Part shown: positions 10,434 to 21,250 of the stretch, piece after piece
Layout: every line of letters starts with the position of its first letter
Position numbering within the stretch: position 1 is the first letter of the stretch
DNA from: Euborellia annulipes
Taxonomy: Eukaryota; Arthropoda; Insecta; Dermaptera; Anisolabididae
Assembly: GCA_023213315.1 (NCBI GenBank)
Contig: JAKCPI010005105.1
Coordinates: 62,001 to 126,000, forward strand
Direction: 5' to 3'
Length of the DNA stretch: 64,000 bases
Program-made: the position numbers and the translations under genes
The notes under the pieces: model-generated
What the model saw: only the letters and a program-made list of their open reading frames with translations
The model's database searches: none
Told to the model about the DNA's origin: nothing

Positions 10434-10585
10434 AAGAATATCTTGGTCTGTTTCAAAATGTTTAGATTAGAAATTCCTAAATTCTTGTCAGTTTCTCTAA
10501 AGGGTGTTGTTACATATCTTTAAAAAAAAAAGTTGTCTTGTTTTTATACATTTTGACTGGACAAAATCTTGCTGCACCATTCTCT

Positions 10586-11209
10586 CAGCTCTATTCTCTA
10601 AAAACAGGCGTTAAAATTTAAAATAAACAAATGCAGCGTTAAAAAAATGCTATTCTCTAAACAAAGTTTTAACAGCGACGTTAACATGTTGCTTTTATTT
10701 CAAAGCTATCAAAATCATAACCTTACTTTTTAGGTTAAGGACGCCATTTTTATTTTAAACACGACGTTAAAATATTAAAGCCACCTCCCTAGACATGGCA
10801 TTAATTTTTAACACTATTTACTAAATGTTAACGCTTTGACTTTAAATTTTTGCTTACAGAATAGCTTTTTTTTTTTTTTTTTTTTATAAAAACATTCACA
10901 CTTTTTTTTTTTTCTCATTCACACTCACACTCACACACACATTCACACAGTCTTTTCGGCAACTCAGGCCATTTAAGACTTTAGACGATAACCGTTATTA
11001 TATGAATATACATATTGGGGTCCAGGCATTCTTATTTAAGCCATTTGGTATCCAATTGGCTTAAATAAAATCATCGGACTGCCTGGGGTCCGAACCCGCG
11101 ACGTTTGGTATACGAGGTTAGCACGCTAACCTCTACGCCATGCCCCGAGGGCTACAGAATAGCTATTTGAGGCAAGGAAGTGATTTTGAATTAACGCTGA
11201 TTGTTTTTA

Positions 11210-11210
<1 letters not shown>
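10586..11210. mobile_element. TIR-1 copy 2, split by a SINE and 3'-truncated
   Basis: Starts CAGCTCTATTCTC and follows copies 1 and 3 through GTTAACATGTTGCTTTTATT. At 10866 a SINE-A interrupts it; it resumes at 11154 with ACAGAATAGCTATTTGA and ends where an HPE fragment begins, so the right TIR is missing. Confidence 0.8.
10867..11153 (-). mobile_element. SINE-A, full length
   Basis: tRNA-derived SINE on the minus strand. The head has GCATGGCGTAGAGGTTAGCG (A-box-like) and CGCGGGTTCGGACCCC (B box GGTTCGGACCC), the two parts of an RNA polymerase III promoter. The body has GGCAGTCCGATGATTTTATT; the tail has CACACTCACACTC repeats and a poly-A (T-run at left). TSD ACAGAATAGCT at 10856-10866 and 11154-11164. 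It sits in TIR-1 copy 2, so it is the younger insertion. Confidence 0.9.
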
Positions 11211-11217
<7 letters not shown>

Positions 11218-11240
<23 letters not shown>

Positions 11241-11537
11241 CGATTTTCTCAAAATTCGCTCTAACGATTATGATTAAAATTCAAAAATCAATTATTTTTT
11301 AGATGCTCTTCCAAATGTATATTCTCATTTTTCTCCCAGAATTGTTTGAACACTTTACTCTTGTACTTTATAGGAAGAATAGGAGAAATGGTTTCTATGG
11401 TAACAAAATATAAATATTCTCCCATGTTTATAAATTTTACATCATGAATTCTAATACATGTATGTATATTGGTGGAAACTAAATAGCTATATGTCGGCAC
11501 AAATAATCTGGTGCGACCAGTGACTCCAGATTTTTTT
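11218..11537 (+). mobile_element. HPE copy, 5'-truncated
   Basis: Begins in the T-run before CGATTTTCTCAAAATTCGCT. It ends with a short RH (AATCTGGTGCGACC...GACTCCAGATTTTTT) that lacks the central part. Confidence 0.8.
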
Positions 11538-12194
11538 AAATTTTTTTTGAAGGTGTTGTGGGGGGGAGGGAGATTATGCACCAAATTGAAAAATTTTGTT
11601 TAATTTCTATGCCATTTATTTATTTTTTTGAGCGAAACTCTTGATTCTTAGATGGCACCAGCAGTTTTTTTTTTTTATTTTAATATTACATGAATCTTTA
11701 AATTTTCTCACACTGGCACCAACAGTTTTTTTTTCTTTTTTTTATTAGAAGCAACGTTATTTGTTTTCTAAGTTGAATTTATTTTTGCATGATTATTTTC
11801 TCGGCGAGTTAGAGAGAAAGAGAGAGGGAATTGATGAATTCTCTTTCCCTTTCTCCCCGAGGATAGGAAGATCGTTAGTCAATTCTTATTTATTGCAGGT
11901 CCTTTGGGGGTCAGGGAAGGACTCTGCTCTGAACACCTCTGCTCCCTAAGGATCAAGGGGACTTACAATTAGCTTCATTTCACCCTCTTCTCTTCTTTTA
12001 TTGCATTTCTTTTTTCTTACATCATTATCTCTTGCTCTTTCTTTCGTATAGAAATTTTGTCGTTATTGATATTTCTTCCTAAACCCCAATTTTAAAGTTC
12101 AAATCTTGCGGAAAAACCTCTCAAAATATTGAAAATAGAAATCGATATGAGTTTTCAGAAGTAACTTTAATTTGCGATTAATTTTACTTTGACT
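11538..12194. other. Unassigned stretch
   Basis: A direct repeat TGGCACCA(G/A)CAGTTTTTTT lies at 11654 and 11715. At 11886-11949 TTATTTATTGCAG is followed by an open frame reading VLWGSGKDSALNTSAP and a stop; this could be a terminal exon but is too short to judge. Confidence 0.3.
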
Positions 12195-12624
12195 CAAGCA
12201 AAACCCCTCTAATCCGGCCTAGGATCAACCAGTCCTCAGATTAACCAGCCTATCTCATTAGTATTATAAAATACCTATATTTATCATACATTATTTTTAT
12301 TATTACATATAGCCTATTACATATAAATTATGTTTTTTTTTTTTTTTTTGTATTTTAATTGAATTATGTAGTGGCAACATTGTGCAATATTTTCGTTCAG
12401 ATGGTGCAGAGAGTGGGGAAAAGAGTTCCTGAGTTTGTTTACTCGCTTGCTTCCCAGTCTCTTTTTCTACTACATAGGCTTGAGATCTCATAAAAAAAAA
12501 ATTGGCGATCTAGGAAAACGAAAACGTGCCCTGGAAATGAATGAAAATCAATTTTTCACCGAAACCTCGGATTAACCGGCCAGGGTCTCGGTCCCCACCA
12601 GGCCGCTGTAGAGGGGTTTTACTG
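12195..12624. mobile_element. pogo/Tigger-like MITE
   Basis: Ends CAAGCAAAACCCCTCTAATC and, in reverse complement, CAGTAAAACCCCTCTACAGC form TIRs of about 24 bp of the pogo type, followed at the right by TA. The outer blocks GGCCTAGGATCAACCAG/CTCGGATTAACCGGCC are also complementary. No transposase ORF; the 62-codon minus ORF inside is not one. Confidence 0.7.
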
Positions 12625-13285
12625 TACCTTGTATTAATATTTAGTTTTACAAACCTAATTAATGTTTTTATTCGTTCTGCCCCTCATTTTCCAAATAGAT
12701 TAACTCAATAAATCAGAAAATTTTTCACATTTCTTTTAGGAATTAAGGATTTTAATACTTTTAAACATGGTAGAAAATATTATTGAGATGTAGCTTTTAT
12801 TTAACGATATACTACCGTATATTTGATCGAGCGAGTTCATTGATTTGACAAAAAAAAAAAAAATATCAAATTATATCATATTAAATTATATTTTATTATA
12901 GACAAAATGCATTATTGTACATTATTTATTTATTAAATATCGATAGATCACTAATTAAGAGAATTAATTTGATTTATGAATAATTAGAATTAGAATTTGA
13001 TTTAATTATTTTTTTCTTCTTTATAATTCCTAAATATCGATAGAATCGTATGCGCCGACCGATTTACGTCGTACATTAAAGTTCGTAGTTAATTATATTG
13101 ACTTCTGAAATAAATAATATCTTTTTCTATGACCGATAAAATTTTGTCATTAAGTGATCTTGATCGTTATTATTTAGGAAGTTATTAAGAATATAAATTT
13201 GTTTTTTTTTCTCTATTTCCGGACTTATCTAGAGCCCTCCAAATTTATCGTTGATAAATAATATTACAAAAAAAAATAAATATTA
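12625..13285. other. AT-rich stretch, nothing assigned
   Basis: A/T runs and two copies of TAAATATCGATAGA (12934, 13030). No gene or repeat recognised. Confidence 0.5.
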
Positions 13286-13962
13286 AAAATCTGGTGTGAC
13301 TGGCGCACAGCACACAACTTTCTCTTACCTTCGGTAATCGAATGTTGTGTACTGTGCTTGTCACACCAGATTTTTTGTGTCGACATGTATTTAGTTTCCG
13401 ACAGTACGGTACATTCGATTTTCAAGATGTAAAATTTATAAGTATGACAAAATATTTATATTTTGTTACCATGGCAACCATTTCTCCTATCTTTTCTATG
13501 GAGAACAAGAGTAAAGTGGTCTTCAGAAGATTTCAATCACAAAATGAGAATATACATTTTAAAAGGCATCTAAAAAATAATTGATTTTTGAATTTTAAAA
13601 AAAATCGTTGGAGCAAATTTTGAGAAAATCGAAAAAAACTGAAAAAGTACATCAGTAAAGTACTAGTACTCTTTGGCCGATTTTGATTAAAAGCTTATTT
13701 TTCCGGTCCAGGGGGATGTTTAACTTAAATATAAAATTTCAACCTCCTAGCTCAATTCCTTCATGCTTAAAATTTGACACACACCCACCCACCCACCCAC
13801 ACACACACAGACAGACCATGTCTCGAAAACCACTTTTTTGGATTCAGGGGACCTCAAAACGTGAAGATCCATCAAAATCTCGACATCGAATTTTTGACAT
13901 GAATCCAATACTTTCTCTCTATATATATATTACATATATACATAGGTAAGAGAAAGTAAAAA
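13286..13962 (-). mobile_element. HPE copy, full length
   Basis: RH (AATCTGGTGTGACTGGCGCA to GTCACACCAGATT) at the left and LH (TACTTTCTCTCTATATA to GGTAAGAGAAAGTAAAAA) at the right; 677 bp. The CACA block is expanded with CCCACCCACC. A good reference copy for the family. Confidence 0.9.
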
Positions 13963-14130
13963 TTTAATATCAATTGATTTAGCAAAATGTGGATTTAATC
14001 GATTTGGGAAAATTTTCAATTTTCAAAAATTTTTTGGGGATTTATTTATAATTATTTTGTTTATTTTAAAGGGCTGATTTGGGTTAAGGGTTAAAAATAT
14101 TCAAAAAACATCTGTGAATTATATTAATAT

Positions 14131-14737
14131 TTTTACTTTCTCTTACCTAAATGTATATGTTAATATACATGTATATATAGAAAGTTTTGGATTCATGTCA
14201 AAAATTCAATCTCAAGATTTTGATGGATATACACGTTTTGAGGTCCCCTGAATCCAAAAAAGTGGTTTTCTCAACATGGTCTGTCTGTCTGTGTGTGTGT
14301 GTCTGCGATCAATTTTAAGCATTAAGGAATTGATCTATGAGGGCGAAATTTTATATTTAAGTCAGACACCCTCCTGGAGCTTGAAAATAAGATTTTCAAC
14401 AAAATCGGCCAAAAAGTACTAGTACTTTACTGATGTATTTTTCAGTTTTTTTCGATTTTCTCAAAATTTGCTGCAACGATTTTAATTAAAATTCAAAAAT
14501 CAATTATTTTTTAGATGCTTTTTAAAATGGATATTCTCATTTTGCCATTGAAATCTTCTGAAGACCACTTTACTCTTGTACTTCATAGGAAAGAGAGAAG
14601 AAATGGTTGCTATGGTAACAAAATATAAATATTTTTCCAAACTTATAAATTTTACATCTTGATTTCTAATATATCGGCGGAAACTAAATATATGTCAACA
14701 CGAAAAATCTTGTGTGACAGTCGCACCAGATTTTTTT
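14131..14737 (+). mobile_element. HPE copy, full length with short RH
   Basis: LH TTTTTACTTTCTCTTACC at the left. RH is reduced to AATCTTGTGTGACAGTCGCA...CCAGATT, about 30 bp, without the central GGTAAGAGAAAGT block. Confidence 0.85.
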
Positions 14738-15274
14738 CTACCTCTAAATAAGATTTGGGTATAAAAAATTTTTTTTTTTTCTCTCTTTATTTTGCGGCCT
14801 TTGACCTTGGTCTTTCAGAAAAGTATTTTTTAATCTTTAATTAAATGCGATTTGTAATTATAGATTTACATAAACATAATATTGCATTAGAATATAATTA
14901 ATTACAGATAGAAAAGACATAAGCTTAGATTGATATAGCTAGAAGATATACAATTTGTATATCTTTATATGACAAGCTTTGAAAACCAAGAGTTGAAAAA
15001 TTAGAATTATTTTTTATAATTTATTTCATTTGCATATTAACACAAATACATTTAAAAAATATCAGTAAGATTTATTTTATTTATTTAAGGGTTGATTAGT
15101 TAGGGTTGTTAGAGCGTGGAAATATTTAAATATTTAATAAAGAAACTGTGAATATTTTAAATCATCTCTTAATATTTTTTTCCATCTAAAAAATATTTTT
15201 TTATAAATGGGATTTGTTATTTTAATTCTTTTCTTAAGTCCATACAGGCAAAGCTTTTAATATTATTTTCTCTC
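14738..15274. other. AT-rich stretch, nothing assigned
   Basis: Only A/T-rich sequence. The short hairpin TATACAATTTGTATA at 14945 is the only structure I see. Confidence 0.5.
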
Positions 15275-15469
15275 TATCTAATCTAATCTAATCTAATCTA
15301 ATTATATTAAACGAGCAATGTACGTTTGTTTGTTTGTTTGTTTATATGCATATCAGTTCTCGAAAACGGCTCTAACGATTTTTATCAAATTTTATATATA
15401 TACTAATTTGTGGTCCAAATATGCAATTGTGCTAGGTCTCATGTTTGGGAAAATTCGGGTACTAGTACT

Positions 15470-17085
15470 TTACTGGTGTACTTTTTTAGTTTTTTCCAAT
15501 TTTCTCGAAATTCCCTTTGAAGATTTCTTTCAATTTTTAAATAGTTGCTATTTCCGGGATACAAAACAAATTGCGCTACGTTTCATCTTCAGGACACCTC
15601 GAGTACTAGTACTTTACTGGTGCACTTTTTGTGTTTTCCAATTTTCTCGAAATTCCCTTTAAAGATTTCTTTCAATTTTTAAATATTTGCTATTTCCGGG
15701 ATAGAAAACAAATTGCGCTACGTTTCATCTTCAGGACACCTCGAGTACTAGTACCTTACTGGTGCACTTTTTTAGTTTTTCCCAATTTTCTCGAAATTCT
15801 CTTTAAAGATTTCTTTCAATTTTTAAATGTTTGCTATTTCCGGGATAGAAAACAAATTGCGCTACGTTTCATCTTCAGGACACCTCGAGTGCTAGTACCT
15901 TACTGGTGTACTTTATTAGTTTTTCCCAATTTTCTCGAAATTCTCTTTAAAGATTTCTTTCAATTTTTAAATGTTTGCTATTTCCGGGATAAAAAAACAA
16001 ATTGCGCTACGTTTCATCTTCAGGACACCTCGAGTACTAGTACCTTACTGGTGCACTTTTTTAGTTTTTCCCAATTTTCTCGAAATTCTCTTTAAAGATT
16101 TCTTTCAATTTTTAAATATTTGCTATTTCCGGGATAGAAAACAAATTGCGCTACGTTTCATCTTCAGGACACCTCGAGTACTAGTACCTTACTGGTGCAC
16201 TTTTTGTTTTTTCCAATTTTCTCGAAATTCCCTTTAAAGATTTCTTTCAATTTTTAAATATTTGCTATTTCCGGGATAAAAAACAAATTGCGCTTCGTTT
16301 CATCTTCAGGACACCTCGAGTACTAGTACCTTACTGGTGTACTTTATTAGTTTTTCCCAATTTTCTCGAAATTCTCTTTAAAGATTTCTTTCAATTTTTA
16401 AATGTTTGCTATTTCCGGGATAAAAAAACAAATTGCGCTACGTTTCATCTTCAGGACACCTCGAGTACTAGTACCTTACTGGTGCACTTTTTTAGTTTTT
16501 CCCAATTTTCTCGAAATTCTCTTTAAAGATTTCTTTCAATTTTTAAATATTTGCTATTTCCGGGATAAAAAAACAAATTGCGCTACGTTTCATCTTCAGG
16601 ACACCTCGAGTACTAGTACCTTACTGGTGTACTTTATTAGTTTTTCCCAATTTTCTCGAAATTCCCTTTAAAGATTTCTTTCAATTTTTAAATATTTGCT
16701 ATTTCCGGGATAGAAAACAAATTGCGCTACGTTTCATCTTCAGGACACCTCGAGTACTAGTACCTTACTGGTGCACTTTTTTAGTTTTTCCCAATTTTCT
16801 CGAAATTCTCTTTAAAGATTTCTTTCAATTTTTAAATATTTGCTATTTCCGGGATAGAAAACAAATTGCGCTACGTTTCATCTTCAGGACACCTCGAGTA
16901 CTAGTACTTTACTGGTGCACTTTTTTAGTTTTTCCCAATTTTCTCGAAATTCTCTTTAAAGATTTCTTTCAAATTTTAAATATTTGCTATTTCCGGGATA
17001 GAAAACAAATTGCACTACGTTTCATCTTCAGGAAACCTCGAGTAGTACTACCTTACTGGTGTACTTTATTAGCTTTTTCTAATTT
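15470..17085 (+). repeat. Tandem array, about 11 units of 142-145 bp
   Basis: The phrase TTGCGCTACG (or close variants) recurs at 15571, 15713, 15857, 16002, 16146, 16288, 16433, 16578, 16722, 16866 and 17010. Three unit types alternate by the T-rich block after CTGGTG: ACTTTATTAG, ACTTTTTTAG and ACTTTTTGT. Each unit contains GTACTAGTACCTTACTGGTG and TTTTCTCGAAATTC, clearly homologous to the HPE core. A decayed unit is found at 17589-17680. The common 144-bp period is a multiple of three, which is why long repetitive ORFs appear; they are not genes. Confidence 0.95.
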
Positions 17086-17690
17086 TCGTTTTAAAGATTT
17101 TATAATATTCAAAGCCTAGTGGGCTTGCTTCCTGGTCAAACCCTCCCTCTCTTTACTCTGGACCCACAGATTTATCTCTCCACGAATATTAAAATTCAAT
17201 TAATGTGCAATTTTGTAAATTTAATTTTTTATATCAATAATTACTAACAATGTATTTAATTTAATAATGTCAAAAGGCCAATTAGTAGAAATATACCTAT
17301 TATTTAAATTATAATATTAAAATACTAATTTCTGATTATTATTAATTAATTTTATAATAATAATAATTTTTAATTGTCTCCAGGCTGACGCATTTCCTGG
17401 CCAACTCTCTTATATCTCATGATTAATGTATTCTTATGAGGCACTGTCTCCTCTAAGTATCCACCCAGTAATGTTGCTATTCCTCAAAGCTCTCCCTGGA
17501 CTGTTACTTCTTATTTTGGTGTTTTTATTGATGTTTCCATTGAGGAGCAAGTTATTTATTTCGTTATATAATAATTTCTTTTAAATATTTTCTTATTTCT
17601 TCTATACAAATCAAATTGCGCCCCTCGAGTATTCGTACTTTACTGATGTACTTTTTTTAGTTTTTTACAATTTTATCAATTAAAAAAAAA

Positions 17691-17710
17691 AAGACCGAGC
17701 TCCGGCTCGG
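17691..17710. terminator. GC hairpin, possible Helentron 3' terminus
   Basis: GACCGAGCTCCGGCTCGGTC is a perfect palindrome after an A-run and before CACCCCGG. Helitron-type elements end near such a hairpin, which is thought to act as the rolling-circle stop signal. It is the strongest GC hairpin nearby. Confidence 0.5.
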
Positions 17711-17809
17711 TCACCCCGGAACTAAATATTATTTGATAAGAAAAAAAAGTATTTTTTTCTTTTTTCTAAAATGAGTGTTTTTATTTTGATCCATTTCTAA
17801 AAGCGCCCA

Positions 17810-18035
17810 GACAGGCAAAACTCGCTCTGCGTTTAGTTGAGTGCCGGGCTAGCGAGCCACCGGGCGTCTCTCTCTCTCGTGTGTTTATTATCATAGTGTA
17901 TTTTTATTAATAGTGTATTTATATTAAAGTGTAGTGTATTTATATTAGTGATTAATTATGTAGTGTAACTCACCCCGACCTCAATGCCGACATCGCCAGC
18001 CCCTTGACTTTATTATTGAAGGTAATGAAAATTTT
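17810..18035 (+). promoter_or_regulatory. Repeated 5'-exon-like block, copy A
   Basis: GCCCAGACAGGCAAAACTCG, GCGTTTAGTTGAGTGC, GAGCCACC and TCTCTCTCTCG are followed by CACCCCGACC and a donor-like GAAGGTAATGAAA at 18018. Blocks in the same order recur at 26.99-27.15 and 48.26-48.48 kb, each closed by a GT. This suggests the 5' region of a multicopy transcribed element, or duplicated first exons. No ORF is conserved. Confidence 0.35.
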
Positions 18036-18110
18036 ATTTCATTTGATATGCCTATTTATTTGAAATAAATAACGGATGGGGTCTAAAAGATGCCGAAAAC
18101 AAATAAATCC

Positions 18111-18256
18111 TTTTTTTTTTTAACATACTTTTTCCACATACATTCACACACACAGACGCACACATACACAGTCTTTTCGGCACATTACGATACTCATATT
18201 TTTATTATTATATATTTTGGGGGGTCTAGGCATATTTATTTAAGCCCTTTGGTATC
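18111..18256 (-). mobile_element. SINE-A, 5'-truncated
   Basis: Poly-A (T-run at left), CACA-rich tail, CAGTCTTTTCGGCA and GGGTCTAGGCATATTTATTT match the 3' half of SINE-A. The tRNA-like head is missing. It ends at an HPE fragment. 18073-18105 just left is a scrap of SINE-B tail (GATGCCGAAAAC). Confidence 0.75.
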
Positions 18257-18268
18257 CAAATATTTTTT

Positions 18269-18567
18269 TTTACCATGGCAAAAATTTCTCTAATCTTTCC
18301 TATACAATACAAGAGTAAAGTGTGCTTCAAACAATTTTTAAGGGCGAAATGAAAAAATACATTTAAAAAAAAATCTTTAAAAAAAAAATTGTTTTATGAA
18401 TTTTAATATTGAAGAAATTGAAAATAACTCAAAACGTGTATTTTCATCTTGGCATCTATTTTTACTTTCTCTTACCCTATAAATGAAATATTTTTGATGT
18501 GAATACTTTCTCTAAACAATACTTTCCCAGTATATATATTAACTATATAGGTAAGAGAAAGTAAAAT
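18269..18567 (-). mobile_element. HPE copy, degenerate, lacking RH
   Basis: TTACCATGGCAAAAATTTC, ACAAGAGTAAAGTGTGCTTC and an LH with an internal duplication of the ACTTTCTCTTACC motif are recognisable. The central body is mostly deleted. Confidence 0.7.
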
Positions 18568-19110
18568 TTATTATTTTTTTTTTCTCTTTCTTCTGGTCAT
18601 TTAGACAATAAAAAATACAATATATATTTTTGTTAACATTTATTTAGGGGTGGATAAAAGATTGAAAATAATAAAATAAAAATTAATTTTGAACGAGTTA
18701 TAAGAGGGGTGGGGATATTCTTCGAATACAGAAAATGATTTTCTAATATAACAAAGGAGATATCAGCTTTTCAAAAATTAATTTTCAATTTCCTTTTGCG
18801 ATTTCTTGTTGATATCCAATCATTCACAGAAAATATAGATATTTAATAAAAGATAAGAATTTCTTGCTTACCTACCTACAGTACATATCAGAAATATAAA
18901 ATGGGATTTCAAAAGTGAATTTCCGTTTTATCGAATTCTTTTGAAATGTCATATACTGTTGCTATCTTGAATTCTAGGATTAACGAAATTTTTTTTTTAT
19001 GTGTTGGATTTTAACTTAAAGAAAAAATAATCTAAGTCAACCTCTATTCCATTTTTGCGTTGTGAAATGAAAATAATTTTGTATTTCCGGAATATAATAT
19101 AAAATATTTA
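18568..19110. other. AT-rich stretch, nothing assigned
   Basis: No gene or repeat recognised. Confidence 0.5.
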
Positions 19111-19712
19111 TGTGATCGTTTCAAAAATTTGATGTCGGGATTTTGATGGAAATACACGTTTTGAGGTCCCCTGAAGCCAAAAAAGTGGTTTTCGCGACAT
19201 GGTCTGTCTGTCTGAGAGCGTCTGTGAACAAAATATCTCAAGAACGAAAGGAGCTAGGAGGTTGAAATTTTATATTTAAGTTAGGCACCCCCATGGGACG
19301 TGACACGAAGCTTTTGATCAAAATCGGCCAAAGAGTACAGTACTTTACTGATGTACTTTTTCATTGTTTTTTTTTTCTTCAAATTTCTCAAAATTCTCTC
19401 CAAAGATTTTGATTAAAATTGAAAAATCAATTATTTTTTAGATGCTCTTTAAAATATATATTCTCATATTGCTATTGAATTCTTCAGAAGACAACTTTAC
19501 TCTTGTACTTCATAGGGAATATTGGATAAATGGTTACCATGGTAACAAAATATAATTATTTTCCCATGTTTATGAATTTTCTGTAAAATATCGGTGGAAA
19601 CTAAATATATATCGACACAAAAAATCTGGCGTGACAAGCACAGAATACAACTTTCGATTACCGAAGGTAAGAGAAAGTTGTGTTCTGTACGACCAGTCAC
19701 ACCAGATTTTTT
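19111..19712 (+). mobile_element. HPE copy lacking LH
   Basis: Starts at TCAAAAATTTGATGTCGGGA and runs through the body to a full RH (CTGGCGTGACAAGCACAG to GTCACACCAGATT). Confidence 0.85.
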
Positions 19713-19734
19713 CGGTTATTAAAACAAAATTTGA

Positions 19735-19896
19735 ATTTTTGCCTCTGATTATAAATTTTACCTCTTTGATTTTTAATATACCCTCGGAAACTAAATAGAT
19801 CTCGACATAAAAAAAATTGGTGGGATAGTACACCACACAACTTTCGATTATCGAAGATAAGAAAAAGTTGTATGATATGTGGTCAATCACACCGGA
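19735..19896 (+). mobile_element. HPE right-end fragment
   Basis: Immediately after the previous copy, CGGAAACTAAATAGATCTCG and a second, more diverged RH (TTGGTGGGATAGTAC to GTCAATCACACCGG). It is the same orientation, so this is a head-to-tail run of right ends. Confidence 0.75.
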
Positions 19897-20213
19897 TATT
19901 TTTAATAATAATAAATTTTCTAATAACTAAAATAATTTTTTTAACTTCTGACTTTTCTTTTAATTGCATAATTAACACGAAAATCAAGAGGTAAATTTTT
20001 TTAAACAATAATTACCTGTTTGAATATTTTTTTCTCCCCCTATTTAAGTATTTTATTGACACCTGGCATCGTTTATTTTTTTATTATTATTTTGAGAATC
20101 TAAAATTAACGAATTTTTTTTTAGAAAAATTTTTTAAGGATATTTTAGTTTCGCATGTAAAATAGAAATTCTGATTATCAGTTCATTCTATTCAGTAGAA
20201 AACTTGTAATTAA
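19897..20213. other. AT-rich stretch, nothing assigned
   Basis: No gene or repeat recognised. Confidence 0.5.
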
Positions 20214-20256
20214 TCCTCTGTCAATAGTTTCGGCTCACCCTTCTTCAGGACAAAGA
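20214..20256 (-). ncRNA. Hammerhead ribozyme-like motif
   Basis: Minus strand: CTTTGTC, CTGAAGA, A, GG-loop-CC, GAAACTATT, GACAGAGG. Helix I pairs CUUUGUC with GACAGAG (six Watson-Crick and one G-U pair). Helix II is only two to three pairs; helix III is one A-U pair with a three-base loop. Cleavage would be after UU. Confidence 0.5.
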
Positions 20257-20563
20257 ACATAAAAATATTCCATGGCTGATTGCATTTCATTCGGCCCCAG
20301 GAGGTGAATTTGTTTTTTTTTTCCGAACAACTCGCTTTTATATTCAACAATAATAAATTTTTGATATTTGTCGATTGTCAAAGTCATAATGGCAATTTTT
20401 GTTCACGTCTTCTATTGTTCTCAAAATCCTCGTAACTGTTGACGTAGATTTAATTAAAAGTCTATTTTATTTTATATTATGTTTGATTAGGCTAGAGTCG
20501 TTGATAGAATTTAAAAAAAAGAGCAAATGAGTGAGTCAAAAGCGTCCTTCAGTAAATCATATT
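20257..20563. other. AT-rich stretch, nothing assigned
   Basis: No gene or repeat recognised. Confidence 0.5.
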
Positions 20564-20992
20564 TTAACATTCTCTTTCCTCTATATATGTTGATATATAG
20601 AGAGAGAAAGTATTGGATTATTGTCAAAAATTTGATGTCGAGATTTTGATGGATATACACGTTTTGAGGTCCCCTGAATCCAAAAAAGTGATTTTCACGA
20701 AATAGTCTGTCTGTGTTCAATTTTAAGCATGAAGGAATTGAGCTAGGAGGTTGAAATTTTATATTTAGGTTAAGCACCCCCCTGAGGAGTGAAAACAAGC
20801 TTTTAATTAAAATCGGCCAAAAAGTATTTTACCGATTCACTTTTTCAGTTTTTTTAGATTTTCTCAATATTCGCTCTAACAATTTTGATTAAAATTCAAA
20901 AATCAATTATTTTTTTAGATTCTCTTTAAAATCTATATTCTTATTTCGCCCAAAAAATTGTTTGAAGCACACTTTACCCTTGTATCTCATTG
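20564..20992 (+). mobile_element. HPE copy lacking RH
   Basis: LH (ATTCTCTTTCCTCTATATA to GAGAGAGAAAGT) is intact, and the body runs to the GCACACTTTACCCTTGTA block. The right third is missing. The GTACTAGTAC palindrome is reduced to AAAGTATTTTACCG. Confidence 0.85.
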
Positions 20993-21079
20993 GGGAAAAA
21001 AATCAAATTCAAAATACTAATTGTAACATCATGCTTTTTATGTAAACACTTGCTTTGATGATTGTGTCTTAACTTCATG

Positions 21080-21150
21080 GGAATGATTGTAGATGGCGCT
21101 GACGTCATTGGATATAAAATGCGCGTAACGATCCCTTAGAGTTTAGAATA
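21080..21150 (+). promoter_or_regulatory. CRE plus TATA-like promoter candidate
   Basis: TGACGTCA, the palindromic CREB site, lies 5 bases before TATAAAAT (GATATAAAATGCGCG). This spacing is compatible with a small Pol II promoter. The HHR at 21251 lies about 130 bp downstream on the same strand, as a transcribed retroelement would need. No ORF follows. Confidence 0.3.
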
Positions 21151-21250
21151 AACCGTCGAAAAGTTGTGCATAATTATATTTTTAATAAATAATACAAATG
21201 TGGTTTATAATTAAAAACTCCCATTTAATTGCAATATGTATATTTAACAA

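Larger units (their letters stand above)
15275..17725 (+). mobile_element. Helitron/Helentron-like element carrying a satellite
   Basis: The left edge has (TCTAA)5 then AAACGAGCAATGTACGTTTG and (GTTT)n; the right edge has the strong hairpin GACCGAGCTCCGGCTCGGTC at 17691-17710. A microsatellite-flanked 5' end, central tandem repeats and a 3'-terminal GC hairpin is the known layout of non-autonomous Helentrons. Between array and hairpin (17090-17590) is non-repeat sequence with an open frame at 17432-17563 (SKYPPSNVAIPQSSPWTVTS) that could be captured gene sequence. Ends and insertion site are not proven. Confidence 0.45.

Noticed and set aside
10867..11153. Functional tRNA gene
   Set aside because: A and B boxes are present but the cloverleaf is not; the TSD and poly-A show a SINE.
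12303..12491. 62-codon ORF within the pogo-like MITE as a transposase remnant
   Set aside because: It has no helix-turn-helix or DDE signature that I can see.
13683..13949. Recurring ORF reading SRKPLFWIQGTSKR in many HPE copies on both strands
   Set aside because: It is the antisense-like reading of the conserved HPE body. Length, start and end vary from copy to copy with indels, and the opposite strand is equally open in others. No protein family fits.
13286..13962. HPE as a Helitron or Tc1/mariner MITE
   Set aside because: There is no TC start or CTRR end, both ends are hairpins, and I see no TA duplication at the cleanest copies.
15318..16671. Long repetitive ORFs in the tandem array
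   Set aside because: The 144-bp unit is a multiple of three, so an open frame persists by period alone. Units of 142 and 145 bp break it, and no start or family signature is present.
15470..17085. CRISPR-like array
   Set aside because: The whole 144-bp unit is repeated with no unique spacers, and the genome is eukaryotic.
21080..21150. Start of a protein-coding gene at the CRE/TATA motif
   Set aside because: No ORF or splice signal follows; kept only as a weak promoter candidate.
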